Shown here: positions 8,458 to 17,738 of the stretch, piece after piece | How positions within the stretch are numbered: the stretch's first letter is position 1 | Layout: each line of letters starts with the position of its first letter | DNA from: Cytobacillus oceanisediminis 2691 | GTDB taxonomy: Bacteria > Bacillota > Bacilli > Bacillales > Cytobacillaceae | Assembly: GCF_007678455.1 (NCBI RefSeq) | Contig: NZ_VEEP01000004.1 | Span: 248,001-312,000 of the forward strand | Direction of reading: 5' to 3' | Length of the DNA: 64,000 bases | The notes under the pieces: model-generated | The model's input: the letters and a program-made list of their open reading frames with translations, nothing else | Database searches by the model: none | Told to the model about the DNA's origin: nothing | Translations under genes and position numbers: made by a program

Positions 8458-8492
8458 AAAAGAACAGTGGCGGGGGAGTGAGTACTATCGAA

Positions 8493-8951
8493 ATGGAAAA
8501 CAGGATCGAGAGAATTAAGAAACAGCTGCATTCGTCCAGCTATAAATTAACGCCGCAGCGCGAGGCTACCGTCCGCGTATTGCTTGAACATGAAGAAGAC
8601 CACTTAAGTGCTGAAGATGTTTATTTGCTTGTCAAAGAGAAATCTCCTGAAATCGGACTGGCGACAGTTTACCGGACACTTGAACTGCTGACTGAACTGA
8701 AAATTGTTGATAAAATCAATTTCGGGGATGGTGTGTCCCGATATGATCTCCGCCAGGAAGGCGCTGCCCATTTCCATCATCACCTTGTCTGCATTGAGTG
8801 CGGAGCTGTAGATGAAATCCAGGACGATCTTCTGGAGGATGTTGAAGAAATCGTTGAAAGAGACTGGAAATTCAAGATTAAAGACCACCGCCTTACTTTC
8901 CACGGCATTTGTCACAGATGCCAGGAGAAAGATACGGCAGAAACAGAATAA
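8493..8951 (+). CDS. fur: Ferric uptake regulator Fur
   Basis: 152 residues, nearly identical to B. subtilis Fur as I recall it. It carries the winged helix (YKLTPQREATVRVLLEHEED; LATVYRTLELL recognition helix), metal ligands in AHFHHHLVCIECG and the second CxxC near the C-terminus (CHRC). Fe-loaded Fur represses siderophore and iron uptake genes. The start is placed at ATG 8493 (MENRIERIKK), as in the family. GTG 8478 is in frame, but the GGGGGAG ribosome site touches it. Unlike in Gram-negative bacteria, it lies upstream of yqzK and xerD. Confidence 0.94.
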   Translation: MENRIERIKKQLHSSSYKLTPQREATVRVLLEHEEDHLSAEDVYLLVKEKSPEIGLATVYRTLELLTELKIVDKINFGDGVSRYDLRQEGAAHFHHHLVCIECGAVDEIQDDLLEDVEEIVERDWKFKIKDHRLTFHGICHRCQEKDTAETE

Positions 8952-8957
8952 TTCGAG

Positions 8958-8988
8958 GCCCTTTTTCCGAATGGAGAAAGGGCTTTTT
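8958..8988 (+). terminator. Terminator of fur
   Basis: GCCCTTT and AAAGGGC arms followed by T5, 6 nt after the fur stop. Confidence 0.85.
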
Positions 8989-9235
8989 ATTTATAATGGG
9001 AGCTGTTTCGCATGTTATGCGCTTGATCCTAACTAACCGCCTGCTTAATGGTATCAAGAAGGCTTACGAATCAGATAAGCCAAAGGTCCGTATTGTTTGA
9101 TACTGAACGCAAAGAGCCACAATTATCCACTTATCTCAGGTATAATTCTTGTCCAAATTGGCATACAGATTAATAAATAAGTATAGCCGTGTGGACAGGG
9201 AATCTCTCTGTTACAACGAGTATGGAGGCAAGAAG

Positions 9236-9463
9236 ATGAAATCGTGGTTCGGAATGGTCATGCATACATTAAAGGTGTTCATTTTGTTCACTGGATGCAC
9301 AATTCTATTTTATTATGGTATCATGTGGATTAACGAAGAATATGAAAGTTATCATCGGTATGATGCACCTGAAGGGGCAGCCATCAAGGTGTCAGGAACC
9401 TTTGATGAAAAAGAAGGAAGCATGCTTGAAAGGCTGATACTGTTTTATCTGAATGGAGAGTAA
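9236..9463 (+). CDS. yqzK: DUF4227 membrane protein (YqzK-like)
   Basis: 75 residues with one N-terminal membrane helix ([18 protein letters not shown], about 14-31) followed by a short acidic extracytoplasmic or cytoplasmic tail. It matches the YqzK/DUF4227 family, found in Bacilli between fur and xerD. Function is unknown. The ATG at 9236 has GGAGG 7 nt upstream, whereas the in-frame start 87 nt earlier has none. It is tightly linked to xerD (5-nt gap). Confidence 0.78.
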   Translation: MKSWFGMVMHTLKVFILFTGCTILFYYGIMWINEEYESYHRYDAPEGAAIKVSGTFDEKEGSMLERLILFYLNGE

Positions 9464-9468
9464 TAGAA

Positions 9469-10362
9469 ATGGAAGACAGGCTTGACGACTTTATCCACTT
9501 TCTGGTTGTTGAAAAGGGACTATCAAAGAATACGATTGTCTCCTATAAACGCGATTTGAATAGTTATATTCACTATCTGAAAAATGTTGAACAGCTTGGG
9601 GAATTAAATGGAGTCCAGCGGCCGCAAATTGTACACTTCCTTAAGTTTTTAAAAGACTCGGGTAAATCCTCGAAGACCCTGGCCAGGCATATTGCCTCCA
9701 TCCGGGCTTTTCATCATTTTCTCCTGCGGGAAAAGGCGGTCGACCATGATCCAACCGTCCATATTGAAAGTCCACAGCATGAGCGTTCTTTGCCTAAGGT
9801 GCTGAGCATGGAAGAGGTCGAGACGCTTTTAGAAAGCCCGAAACTTTCCGACCCTTTTGGGTATCGGGACAAAGCGATGCTTGAGATGATGTATGCTACG
9901 GGTATCCGTGTCAGTGAACTGATCGGACTAAAGCTGTCCGATGTGCACCTGACGATGGGATTTGTCCGCTGCATGGGCAAAGGGAGCAAGGAAAGGATCA
10001 TTCCGATAGGGAAGACGGCTTCAGATGCGATCGAAGAGTACCTCGAAAAAGGAAGGCCAAAACTGGCTTCGAAAAAACATAAGGATGACTCTTTATTCTT
10101 AAATCATCATGGAAAAGGGTTGTCACGACAAGGGTTCTGGAAAATCCTCAAGCGGCTGACAGCAGACGCAGGAATCGAAAAAGAATTGACACCGCATACG
10201 CTGAGGCATTCATTTGCAACCCACCTGCTTGAAAATGGAGCAGATCTTCGCGCAGTCCAGGAAATGCTGGGACATGCAGACATATCAACGACGCAAATCT
10301 ATACCCATGTTACAAAGACAAGGTTGAAGGATGTTTATACGAAGTTCCATCCCCGAGCATAG
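9469..10362 (+). CDS. xerD: Site-specific tyrosine recombinase XerD
   Basis: 297 residues with an N-terminal SAM-like domain (1-90) and a catalytic domain bearing the full tyrosine recombinase set: R147 (ATGIRVSEL), K171, H243 and R246 ([12 protein letters not shown]), H269 (MLGHADI) and Y278 (TTQIYTHV). XerD acts with the sister recombinase at dif to resolve chromosome dimers. Placement after fur-yqzK and before deoB matches B. subtilis xerD (ripX), which favours XerD over XerC/CodV. Translation is coupled to yqzK. Confidence 0.93.
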   Translation: MEDRLDDFIHFLVVEKGLSKNTIVSYKRDLNSYIHYLKNVEQLGELNGVQRPQIVHFLKFLKDSGKSSKTLARHIASIRAFHHFLLREKAVDHDPTVHIESPQHERSLPKVLSMEEVETLLESPKLSDPFGYRDKAMLEMMYATGIRVSELIGLKLSDVHLTMGFVRCMGKGSKERIIPIGKTASDAIEEYLEKGRPKLASKKHKDDSLFLNHHGKGLSRQGFWKILKRLTADAGIEKELTPHTLRHSFATHLLENGADLRAVQEMLGHADISTTQIYTHVTKTRLKDVYTKFHPRA

Positions 10363-10420
10363 TTTGGGTTATTGGACGTGATTTTAAAGAGAACAGACAG
10401 ATAGTTTCATAGAATTGTCA

Positions 10421-10450
10421 AAAAAGCCGCCGGAAAAGCCGGCTTTTTTT
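10421..10450 (+). terminator. Terminator of xerD
   Basis: AAAAAGCCG and CGGCTTTTT arms around a short loop, then a T run. Confidence 0.85.
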
Positions 10451-10451
10451 C

Positions 10452-10479
10452 TTGTGTTTTTAGATATATCTAGTAAAAT
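10452..10479 (+). promoter_or_regulatory. Candidate sigma-A promoter of the deoB operon
   Basis: TTGTGT (10452-10457), 16 nt, TAAAAT (10474-10479). The predicted start site falls at the 5' edge of the palindrome at 10485. Confidence 0.5.
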
Positions 10480-10484
10480 GGAGA

Positions 10485-10500
10485 TGTCAGACTTCTGACA
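10485..10500 (+). promoter_or_regulatory. Perfect palindrome in the deoB leader (possible operator)
   Basis: TGTCAGA-CT-TCTGACA, a perfect 16-nt dyad at the predicted transcription start. It is the size of a GntR or DeoR-type operator. The regulator is not identified. Confidence 0.4.
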
Positions 10501-10501
10501 A

Positions 10502-10516
10502 ATGTAAACGCACGCA
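10502..10516 (+). promoter_or_regulatory. CcpA catabolite-response element before deoB
   Basis: ATGTAAACGCACGCA fits the loose cre pattern WTGNAANCGNWNNCW completely. It lies just downstream of the predicted promoter, where a roadblock or repression effect would be expected. Confidence 0.5.
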
Positions 10517-10599
10517 TCCGATTATCATAAGCAAAAAAGGGTAACATAAAATTGTAAAATTGTAAGTAACGCATTCATACTTTTTAAGGAGGAGAAAGA

Positions 10600-11781
10600 A
10601 TGTCGAATACATATAAAAGAGTATTTTTGATTGTGATGGATTCAGTCGGGATCGGAGAGGCTCCTGACGCAGAGAAGTTTGGAGACAAAGGTTCCCATAC
10701 ACTTGGCCATATCGGAGAGAAAATGAACGGACTGAACATGCCGAATATGGGCAAGCTGGGCCTTAGCAATATCGAAGAAATTAAAGGTATCAGCCCTGCT
10801 GCGAAGACAATGGCGTTCTATACAAAGATGCAAGAGGCATCGAACGGCAAGGATACCATGACAGGACATTGGGAAATCATGGGCTTGAACATCCAGACTC
10901 CTTTCCAGGTTTTCCCTGATGGTTTTCCTGGTGAACTGATTTCCGAACTGGAATCACGCACTGGCAGAAAGGTCATCGGAAACAAGCCGGCAAGCGGAAC
11001 CGAGATCCTTGTTGAACTAGGTGAGGAGCATATGAAGACAGGAGCTTTGATAGTGTACACGTCCGCAGATTCAGTGTTGCAGATTGCGGCACACGAAGAG
11101 ATTGTCCCGATCGAAGAACTGTATGATATTTGCAAGATCGCCCGGGAACTGACACTCGATGAAAAGTACATGGTAGGCAGAGTCATCGCAAGACCTTTCC
11201 TTGGTCAGCCAGGTGATTTCAAACGTACTTCCAATCGCCATGATTATGCGCTCAAGCCATTTGGCAGAACGGTCATGAATGAGTTGAAGGATGAAGGTCT
11301 TGATGTGCTGGCGATTGGTAAAATTTCCGATATCTATGATGGTGAAGGTGTAACAGAATCCCTTCGTACAGTTTCAAATATGGACGGAATGGATAAGCTG
11401 CTCCAGACTTTGGACCAGGACTTCACTGGACTGAGCTTCCTGAACCTTGTTGATTTCGACGCGCTGTTCGGACATCGCCGCGACCCGGAAGGTTATGGTA
11501 AAGCGCTTGAAGAATATGATGCACGACTTCCTGAAGTCTTTGAAAAATTGAAAGAGGATGACTTGCTCATCATCACCGCAGATCACGGTAATGATCCTGT
11601 TCACCACGGAACAGACCACACGCGCGAATATGTGCCGCTCCTTGTTTATTCAAAGGGAATGAAAGAAGGAAAAGAACTGCCGGTACGTAAGACCTTTGCT
11701 GACATTGGAGCGACGGTTGCGGAAAACTTTAACGTAAAAATGCCTGAGCACGGAACTAGCTTCCTGAAGGAATTGAACTAA
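10600..11781 (+). CDS. deoB: Phosphopentomutase
   Basis: 393 residues. The alkaline phosphatase-superfamily metal sites are visible: [10 protein letters not shown] near residue 11, the phosphorylated Thr region [10 protein letters not shown] near 85, and DHGNDP plus [13 protein letters not shown] near 330-350. It interconverts (deoxy)ribose-1-phosphate and -5-phosphate, feeding nucleoside sugars into the pentose pathway. AAGGAGGAG precedes the ATG. It is the first gene of deoB-punA-pdp, and the cre-like site and palindrome upstream suggest catabolite and inducer control. Confidence 0.95.
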   Translation: MSNTYKRVFLIVMDSVGIGEAPDAEKFGDKGSHTLGHIGEKMNGLNMPNMGKLGLSNIEEIKGISPAAKTMAFYTKMQEASNGKDTMTGHWEIMGLNIQTPFQVFPDGFPGELISELESRTGRKVIGNKPASGTEILVELGEEHMKTGALIVYTSADSVLQIAAHEEIVPIEELYDICKIARELTLDEKYMVGRVIARPFLGQPGDFKRTSNRHDYALKPFGRTVMNELKDEGLDVLAIGKISDIYDGEGVTESLRTVSNMDGMDKLLQTLDQDFTGLSFLNLVDFDALFGHRRDPEGYGKALEEYDARLPEVFEKLKEDDLLIITADHGNDPVHHGTDHTREYVPLLVYSKGMKEGKELPVRKTFADIGATVAENFNVKMPEHGTSFLKELN

Positions 11782-11793
11782 GGAGTGGAATTC

Positions 11794-12618
11794 ATGGATT
11801 ATAATCAAATTCAAACAGCAGCATCGTATATCAATGAGAAATTAACTCAGCAGCCTAAAATCGGTTTGATTCTTGGCTCGGGGCTGGGAGTCCTGGCTGA
11901 AGACATTGGGAACCCGGTCAAGATTCCTTACAACGAAATCCCGGGATTCCCGGTTTCGACAGTTGAGGGGCATGCAGGACAGTTGGTTTGCGGACAGCTT
12001 AGCGGCGTTGAAGTTATCGCAATGCAGGGGCGCTTCCATTATTATGAAGGCTACAGCATGGATAAGGTCACATTCCCAGTCCGTGTGATGAAGGAACTAG
12101 GGATAGAAAAGCTCATTGTTACAAACGCAGCTGGAGGAGTGAATGAAAGCTTCGAACCAGGAGATTTGATGATCATTACTGACCATATTAACAATATGGG
12201 GACTAACCCACTGATCGGGCCAAATGATTCGCGATTCGGCGTGCGCTTCCCTGATATGAGTGAAGCCTATTCTAAGAATTTAAGAGCGGTTGCGAAAGAA
12301 GTCGCTGAAAAGAACAATCTTACAATCAAAGAGGGGGTATATCTTGGAAACCCTGGACCAGTCTATGAAACGCCTGCCGAAGTAAGGATGATCCGTACGC
12401 TGGGTGGAGACGCAGTCGGAATGTCCACAGTGCCTGAAGTCATTGTGGCAAAGCATTCTGGACTTGAGGTACTTGGCATTTCCTGCATTTCGAACATGGC
12501 AGCAGGAATCCTTGATCAGCCATTAAGCCATGATGAAGTAATTGAAACAACTGAAAAAGTGAAGTCCAGCTTTCTTTTGCTTGTGAATGAAATTGTAAAA
12601 ACAGTAGGGGAAAAATAA
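11794..12618 (+). CDS. punA: Purine-nucleoside phosphorylase
   Basis: 274 residues of the trimeric PNP family (B. subtilis pupG). Signatures are [12 protein letters not shown] (phosphate loop), [31 protein letters not shown] and [14 protein letters not shown]. It splits purine (deoxy)nucleosides with phosphate to the base plus (deoxy)ribose-1-phosphate, the substrate of DeoB. AAGGAG lies 7 nt before ATG 11794; the GTG at 11785 sits inside that site and is rejected. The gap to deoB is 12 nt. Confidence 0.94.
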   Translation: MDYNQIQTAASYINEKLTQQPKIGLILGSGLGVLAEDIGNPVKIPYNEIPGFPVSTVEGHAGQLVCGQLSGVEVIAMQGRFHYYEGYSMDKVTFPVRVMKELGIEKLIVTNAAGGVNESFEPGDLMIITDHINNMGTNPLIGPNDSRFGVRFPDMSEAYSKNLRAVAKEVAEKNNLTIKEGVYLGNPGPVYETPAEVRMIRTLGGDAVGMSTVPEVIVAKHSGLEVLGISCISNMAAGILDQPLSHDEVIETTEKVKSSFLLLVNEIVKTVGEK

Positions 12619-12659
12619 TCCATAGCTCTCCAGCTAAATAATGATAAGTGGTGATAATG

Positions 12660-13964
12660 ATGAGAATGGTCGATGTGATAGAGAAAAAACGTGACGGACA
12701 TGAGTTATCAACGGAAGAAATCCAGTTTTTCATTGACGGCTATACAGATGGCAGCATTCCTGACTACCAGGTAAGCGCGCTGACAATGGCGATTTTCTTT
12801 CAGGGAATGACTGAAAAAGAACGCGCAGACTTAACGATGGCAATGGTGAAGTCTGGAGACCAGATTGATCTTTCTGCGATCGAAGGTGTGAAAGTCGATA
12901 AGCACTCTACAGGGGGTGTAGGTGATACAACGACACTGGTACTGGGCCCATTAGTAGCGGCTTTAGGTGTGCCGGTAGCAAAAATGTCAGGGCGCGGGCT
13001 CGGACATACAGGCGGAACCATCGACAAGCTGGAAGCAGTAGAAGGTTTCCATGTCGAGATTGATAATGAGGAATTCATCAATCTTGTGAATAAAAATAAA
13101 ATTGCGGTCATCGGTCAGAGCGGGAATCTGACTCCAGCTGATAAAAAGCTCTATTCATTACGTGATGTAACTGCAACTGTGGACAGCATCCCATTGATTG
13201 CCAGCTCGATCATGAGCAAAAAAATCGCTGCTGGTGCAGATGCAATCGTCCTCGATGTAAAAACAGGAGCAGGCGCATTCATGAAGACGCTTGAAGATTC
13301 TCGTGAACTGGCAAAAGCAATGGTTAGAATCGGGAACAATGTCGGCCGCAGGACGATGGCTGTCATTTCTGATATGAGCCAGCCGCTGGGCTTTGCAATC
13401 GGGAATGCCCTTGAGGTCAAGGAAGCAATCGATACCCTGAAGGGAGAGGGTCCTGAAGATTTAACTGAACTTTGCCTGACACTTGGAAGCCACATGGTCT
13501 TCCTGGCCGGAAAGGCAGAGTCCCTTGGAGACGCACGAAGCAAGCTTGAAGAAGTCATCAAGAACGGCACTGCTCTCGAAACCTTCAAAGTATTCCTTGC
13601 ATCCCAGGGCGGAGATGCATCGGTCGTCGATCATCCCGAAAACCTGCCACAGGCGAAATACAAGTTTGAACTTGAAGCGAAAGAGGCAGGCTATGTATCC
13701 GAAATCGTCGCTGATGAAGTAGGAACAGCCGCCATGCTTCTTGGAGCAGGAAGGGCAACGAAGGAATCCGAAATCGATCTGGCAGTAGGGCTTATGCTGC
13801 ACAAAAAAATTGGCGACAAGGTAGAAAAGGGAGAATCCCTTCTCACCATCTACAGTAACTTTGAAGATGTGAATGAAGTAAGAGAAATGCTGTATGAGAA
13901 CATCAAAATCTCGAGTGAACATGTTGAAGCACCAATCCTCGTACATGGAGAAATAACAGAATAA
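12660..13964 (+). CDS. pdp: Pyrimidine-nucleoside phosphorylase
   Basis: 434 residues, very close to B. subtilis Pdp. It has [18 protein letters not shown] (the thymidine/pyrimidine phosphorylase signature) near residue 80, [13 protein letters not shown] near 108 and [15 protein letters not shown] near 180. It phosphorolyses uridine, thymidine and deoxyuridine. It sits at the end of deoB-punA, whereas in B. subtilis pdp belongs to the dra-nupC-pdp operon, so salvage genes are regrouped here. The start at 12660 (MRMVDV) fits the family; an ATG at 12657 is adjacent. Confidence 0.94.
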   Translation: MRMVDVIEKKRDGHELSTEEIQFFIDGYTDGSIPDYQVSALTMAIFFQGMTEKERADLTMAMVKSGDQIDLSAIEGVKVDKHSTGGVGDTTTLVLGPLVAALGVPVAKMSGRGLGHTGGTIDKLEAVEGFHVEIDNEEFINLVNKNKIAVIGQSGNLTPADKKLYSLRDVTATVDSIPLIASSIMSKKIAAGADAIVLDVKTGAGAFMKTLEDSRELAKAMVRIGNNVGRRTMAVISDMSQPLGFAIGNALEVKEAIDTLKGEGPEDLTELCLTLGSHMVFLAGKAESLGDARSKLEEVIKNGTALETFKVFLASQGGDASVVDHPENLPQAKYKFELEAKEAGYVSEIVADEVGTAAMLLGAGRATKESEIDLAVGLMLHKKIGDKVEKGESLLTIYSNFEDVNEVREMLYENIKISSEHVEAPILVHGEITE

Positions 13965-13977
13965 AATCTTTGAACGA

Positions 13978-14006
13978 AAGCGGAGAGCTGACTCTCCGCT
14001 TTTTTA
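13978..14006 (+). terminator. Terminator of the deoB-punA-pdp operon
   Basis: AAGCGGAGAG-CTGA-CTCTCCGCTT with a T tail. Confidence 0.9.
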
Positions 14007-14099
14007 TATGCAAAAAATACCGGTTTTATCTGCCTTACCTGTATAAAAGTGGATTGGTTGGATAAAAATAGAGCCTATAAAGATAGGAGGGTTATGGCC

Positions 14100-15278
14100 A
14101 TGAATCTAAAAAAGTTTACGAGTTTACTGCTTGTTTTTATGCTGGGTGCAGCATTTATATCCCCTAAAGGATATGCCAATGAAGGAGACAAAGGACTGGC
14201 CAATGATGCCAGTTCAGCTATTCTGATTGAGCGTGATACAGGGCAGGTACTGTTTGATAAAAACAGCCATGAAAAGCTTCCGCCGGCAAGCATGACAAAA
14301 ATCATGACAATGCTATTGATCATGGAAGCTTTGGATGAAGGAAGGCTGAAGCTCGACGAAAAAGTCCGCGCAAGTGAATATGCTGCTTCGATGGGAGGAT
14401 CCCAGATATTCCTGGAGCCAGGAGAAGAGATGACAGTTGAGCAATTGCTAAAAGGAATCGCTATCGGGTCAGGTAATGATGCAGCAGTGGCAATGGCTGA
14501 GCGTATCGGTGGATCTGAAGAGGCATTTGTGAAAATGATGAACAAGAAGGTAAAGGAACTTGGCTTGAAGGATACCTTTTTTAAAAATACTACTGGCCTG
14601 CCTGTAGATGGACATTATAGCTCGTCATATGATATGGCCATGATGGCAAAAGAGTTGCTTAAGTACGAAAAAATAACCAAATACACGGGTACGTATGAAG
14701 ATTACCTCCGTGAGGATTCGGAAAAGAAATTCTGGCTTGTGAATACGAATAAGCTTGTTCGTTTTTACCCGGGAGTGGATGGCCTAAAGACCGGCTTTAC
14801 TAATGAAGCAAAATATTGTTTGACAGCTACTGCTCAAAAGGATGGCATGCGTGCGATCGCGGTCGTGTTTGGAGCACCGACATCCAAGGCGAGGAATGCG
14901 CAGGTAACGAAGATGCTCGACTATGCTTTCAGCCAGTATCAGACGCATCCAATGTTCAAAAAAGGGCATCCGCTCGGTAAAGCAGTCATCAGCAAGGGTG
15001 ACAAAAAGTCAATCAACGCGGTCACCTCTGAAAGTGTTTCCCTCCTTACAAAAAAAGGAGTTGACATCAAGGATGTCAAACAGAAGATCACACTGAACAA
15101 AAGCCTTAAGGCTCCTGTCGAAAAAGGGGACAAGGTAGGAACTCTTAAGCTTGTGAAAGACGGCAAAACCGTAGCGGAAACCACACTTGTTGCGGATGCA
15201 AAGGTTAAAGAAGCAAGCTGGTGGATCCTGTATAAGCGCTCATTCGGAATGTTCACCAGGGCTGGAAGCCAAAAATAA
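14100..15278 (+). CDS. dacF: D-alanyl-D-alanine carboxypeptidase DacF
   Basis: 392 residues with an N-terminal signal peptide (cleavage near GYANE). The penicillin-binding motifs are S64-M-T-K67, S124-G-N126 and K230-T-G, followed by a C-terminal beta-sandwich typical of class C low-molecular-weight PBPs. DacF is made in the forespore and trims cortex peptide crosslinks. Immediate linkage to spoIIAA-spoIIAB-sigF identifies it as DacF. ATG 14100 is chosen (AGGAGG 9 nt upstream) over ATG 14094 (3 nt). Confidence 0.92.
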   Translation: MNLKKFTSLLLVFMLGAAFISPKGYANEGDKGLANDASSAILIERDTGQVLFDKNSHEKLPPASMTKIMTMLLIMEALDEGRLKLDEKVRASEYAASMGGSQIFLEPGEEMTVEQLLKGIAIGSGNDAAVAMAERIGGSEEAFVKMMNKKVKELGLKDTFFKNTTGLPVDGHYSSSYDMAMMAKELLKYEKITKYTGTYEDYLREDSEKKFWLVNTNKLVRFYPGVDGLKTGFTNEAKYCLTATAQKDGMRAIAVVFGAPTSKARNAQVTKMLDYAFSQYQTHPMFKKGHPLGKAVISKGDKKSINAVTSESVSLLTKKGVDIKDVKQKITLNKSLKAPVEKGDKVGTLKLVKDGKTVAETTLVADAKVKEASWWILYKRSFGMFTRAGSQK

Positions 15279-15358
15279 TGTCAGCCAGGTTCATGATTGT
15301 GTCGAAAACTCTGCCATTCCATCTAGTTTTAGCGAATTGGCACTAGTTTTGTTCTGAA

Positions 15359-15388
15359 GAAGGAATTGGCTGATTCAATGGAGAATTT
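15359..15388 (+). promoter_or_regulatory. Sigma-H promoter of the spoIIA operon
   Basis: GAAGGAATT (15359-15367), 12 nt, GGAGAATTT (15380-15388). This is a full match to the sigma-H pattern RnAGGAwWW-N11/12-RnnGAATww, exactly where the Spo0A-dependent spoIIA promoter is expected. Confidence 0.8.
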
Positions 15389-15421
15389 GACTCACTATAC
15401 CAGATAAGGAGGCTTTGGATA

Positions 15422-15772
15422 GTGAGTCTTAACATTGATATGGAAGTGAAGCATGACGTCTTATTGATAAGAATCAGTGGTGAATTGGATCACCACACTG
15501 CAGACCAGCTTCGCGAGCAGGCAACAAAAGCCATTGAGAACGAAGGAATCCGCCACATTGTCATGAACCTCGAACATCTCACCTTTATGGATAGTTCGGG
15601 ACTCGGTGTAGTTTTGGGAAGATATAAACAAATCAAACAGCTTCATGGAGAAATGGTTGTTTGCGCAATCTCGCCGCCAATCAAACGGTTATTTGATATG
15701 TCGGGCTTATTCAAGATCATCCGTCTTGATCCGACGGAAGAATTTGCATTAGAGAGATTGGGGGTTGCATGA
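15422..15772 (+). CDS. spoIIAA: Anti-sigma-F factor antagonist SpoIIAA
   Basis: 116-residue STAS-domain protein. [20 protein letters not shown] contains the phosphorylated serine (S58) of the family. Unphosphorylated SpoIIAA binds SpoIIAB and frees sigma-F. The start is a GTG 8 nt after AAGGAGG, conserved as MSLxIDM. The next gene follows after 3 nt. Confidence 0.96.
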   Translation: MSLNIDMEVKHDVLLIRISGELDHHTADQLREQATKAIENEGIRHIVMNLEHLTFMDSSGLGVVLGRYKQIKQLHGEMVVCAISPPIKRLFDMSGLFKIIRLDPTEEFALERLGVA

Positions 15773-15775
15773 TCC

Positions 15776-16216
15776 ATGAAGAATGAAATGAATCTTCATT
15801 TTAGCGCGTTAAGTCAAAACGAATCATTCGCCCGCGTTACCGTTGCTGCCTTCATTGCGCAGCTGGATCCAACGATGGACGAATTGACGGAAATCAAAAC
15901 CGTTGTATCCGAAGCGGTGACAAATGCGATTATCCATGGATATGAAAGCAATCCGGACGGAAAAGTGTTCATTTCCGTATTGCTCCAGGATGGGATGATC
16001 GAAATGCTCATTAAAGATGAAGGAATAGGCATTCCTGATATCGATGAAGCCATGCAGCCACTTTATACTTCAAAGCCAGAGCTGGAACGGTCCGGTATGG
16101 GCTTTACGATTATGGAAAATTTCATGGACGAAGTACAAGTGAGATCAGAGCCCGGCTTTGGGACAGAGATTCGTTTGAAAAAGCACCTGTCAAAGAGCAA
16201 AGCGCTGTGCAATTAA
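15776..16216 (+). CDS. spoIIAB: Anti-sigma-F factor SpoIIAB (serine kinase)
   Basis: 146 residues of the GHKL/HATPase fold, with the N box [12 protein letters not shown] near residues 44-55, G1 box [10 protein letters not shown] near 80 and the [14 protein letters not shown] lid near 107. It binds and inhibits sigma-F and phosphorylates SpoIIAA. It starts 3 nt after spoIIAA, so stoichiometric coupling is expected. Confidence 0.96.
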   Translation: MKNEMNLHFSALSQNESFARVTVAAFIAQLDPTMDELTEIKTVVSEAVTNAIIHGYESNPDGKVFISVLLQDGMIEMLIKDEGIGIPDIDEAMQPLYTSKPELERSGMGFTIMENFMDEVQVRSEPGFGTEIRLKKHLSKSKALCN

Positions 16217-16229
16217 GGGAGTTCTGCCG

Positions 16230-16988
16230 ATGGATGTGGAGGTAAAAAAGGATAATAGCCAAACGTATCTTAAGGACCATGAAGTCAAAGAACTGATTTT
16301 GAGAAGCCAGCAGGGAGACCAGGCTGCCAGGGATTTGATTGTCCAGAAGAACATGCGTCTCGTCTGGTCCGTCGTCCAGCGTTTCCTCAACAGAGGATAT
16401 GAGCCAGACGACCTGTTTCAAATTGGCAGCATCGGCCTCTTAAAATCAGTTGATAAATTTGACCTCTCGTACGACGTAAAATTTTCAACATATGCCGTTC
16501 CAATGATCATTGGTGAAATCCAGCGTTTCATCAGGGATGACGGGACCGTGAAAGTCAGCAGGTCGCTGAAGGAGACTGGCAATAAAATCAGGAAGGCAAA
16601 AGACGAACTTTCCAAAACCCTGGGCAGGGTGCCGACTGTCAATGAAATTGCCGAATATCTTGAATTATCGCCTGAAGATGTAATCATGGCCCAGGAGGCA
16701 AGCCGAAGCCCGGCCTCCATCCATGAAACCGTCTATGAGAATGATGGCGATCCAATTACTCTGCTGGACCAAATCGATAATGGCGAAGAAGGACGCTGGT
16801 TCGATAAAATCGCCTTGAAAGAGGCTATCAACGAACTGGAAGAACGGGAAAAACTGATCGTTTATTTGAGGTATTATAAAGATCAAACCCAATCAGAAGT
16901 CGCAGCCCGGCTTGGCATCTCCCAGGTCCAGGTCTCGCGCCTCGAAAAGAAAATACTTCAGCAAATGAAAGGCCGTATGGATCTTTGA
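16230..16988 (+). CDS. sigF: RNA polymerase sporulation sigma factor SigF
   Basis: 252 residues. Region 2 (LVWSVVQRFLNRGYEPDDLFQIGSIGLLKSV, with the polymerase-binding and -10 recognition helices), region 3 and region 4 (SQVQVSRLEKKIL recognition helix) are intact. It is the first forespore-specific sigma factor. The last codons and stop are built into the stem of the terminator. Confidence 0.96.
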   Translation: MDVEVKKDNSQTYLKDHEVKELILRSQQGDQAARDLIVQKNMRLVWSVVQRFLNRGYEPDDLFQIGSIGLLKSVDKFDLSYDVKFSTYAVPMIIGEIQRFIRDDGTVKVSRSLKETGNKIRKAKDELSKTLGRVPTVNEIAEYLELSPEDVIMAQEASRSPASIHETVYENDGDPITLLDQIDNGEEGRWFDKIALKEAINELEEREKLIVYLRYYKDQTQSEVAARLGISQVQVSRLEKKILQQMKGRMDL

Positions 16989-17005
16989 ATCCATACGGCT
17001 TTTTG
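16972..17005 (+). terminator. Terminator overlapping the end of sigF
   Basis: GCCGTATGGAT-CTTTGA-ATCCATACGGC with T5. The left arm encodes the last sigF residues and the stop codon lies in the loop. Confidence 0.9.
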
Positions 17006-17031
17006 TTTTTCTGAAAATCTTGTAGGTGGGG

Positions 17032-17607
17032 ACGAATTGGTGCCCTAAACACGGGAATTCGAAAAAAAGAGGTCACCCTTAGAGCTGATTGGTGCCCTGA
17101 AACACCAGAAACTGGGAATGTATTGCACCAATAAAGCCGATTGGAGCCCTGAAATACCAGAAACTAGGAAAGTGGTACACCAATAAAGCTGATTGGAGCC
17201 CTGAAACACCAGAAACTGGAAAAGTGGTACACCAATAAAGCCGATTGGAGCCCTGAAACACCAGAAACTGGGAAAACAGTGCATCAATTAAGCTAATTGG
17301 GACTCTGAAATACCAGAAACTGGAAAATTAGTACACCAATAAAGCCGATCGGTGCCCCGAAACACCATTAACTGGGAAACCAGTACACCAATAAAGCCGA
17401 TTGGAGCCGTAAAAAACCAGTAACTGGGAAACCAGTGCACCAATAATGCTTATAGGCGCTCTGGTACACCAGTAACTGGAAAATTAGTGCGCCAATAAAG
17501 CTGATTGGTACCTTAAAACACCAGTAACTGGGAAAACGTGATACCAATAAAGCCAGTTGAAGCCCTAATACACCTGTAACTGGAAAAAGTACACCGATGA
17601 GTCCGTT
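17032..17607. repeat. 52-bp tandem repeat array (array 1), about 11 units
   Basis: The landmark GCYGATTGG recurs at 17084, 17136, 17188, 17240, 17292, 17344, 17396, 17448, 17500 and 17552, exactly 52 nt apart every time. A degenerate copy precedes it (17032) and a shortened one follows. Each unit has a central palindrome CCAGWAACTGG. At each junction a second dyad, CCAAT-N7-ATTGG, spans the unit border. Sequence drifts between units but length does not. It fills the gap between the sigF terminator and the spoVA promoter. Because 52 is not a multiple of 3, it is not protein-coding. Confidence 0.95.
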
Positions 17608-17671
17608 AAATTCCCCAAATAAATCAACATCCCGGATCTATAAAGCACTCCATCTTAACCAATTATTGGAC

Positions 17672-17701
17672 TTCATGAAAAGCACATAGCAATACATACT
17701 A
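17672..17701 (+). promoter_or_regulatory. Probable sigma-G promoter of the spoVA operon
   Basis: The -10 CATACTA (17695-17701) fits the sigma-G consensus CATNMTA. TTCATG (17672-17677) is a 4 of 6 match to TGMATA with a 17-nt spacer. Confidence 0.55.
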
Positions 17702-17738
17702 AATATACGAGGAAAACACTGTGTTGGAAGTGAATCTG

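Noticed and set aside
8909-9100. 63-codon frame between fur and yqzK
   Set aside because: It is out-of-frame sequence running from within fur through its terminator, with no start context.
17045-17287. 80-codon minus-strand reading frame across array 1 with repeated FWCFRAP-like peptides
   Set aside because: It is a by-product of the repeat. The unit length of 52 is not divisible by three, so frame and peptide drift between units, and there is no ribosome site.
17032-17607. CRISPR interpretation of the regularly spaced repeats
   Set aside because: The whole 52-bp unit is repeated with gradual drift; there are no unique spacers between conserved repeats and no cas genes.
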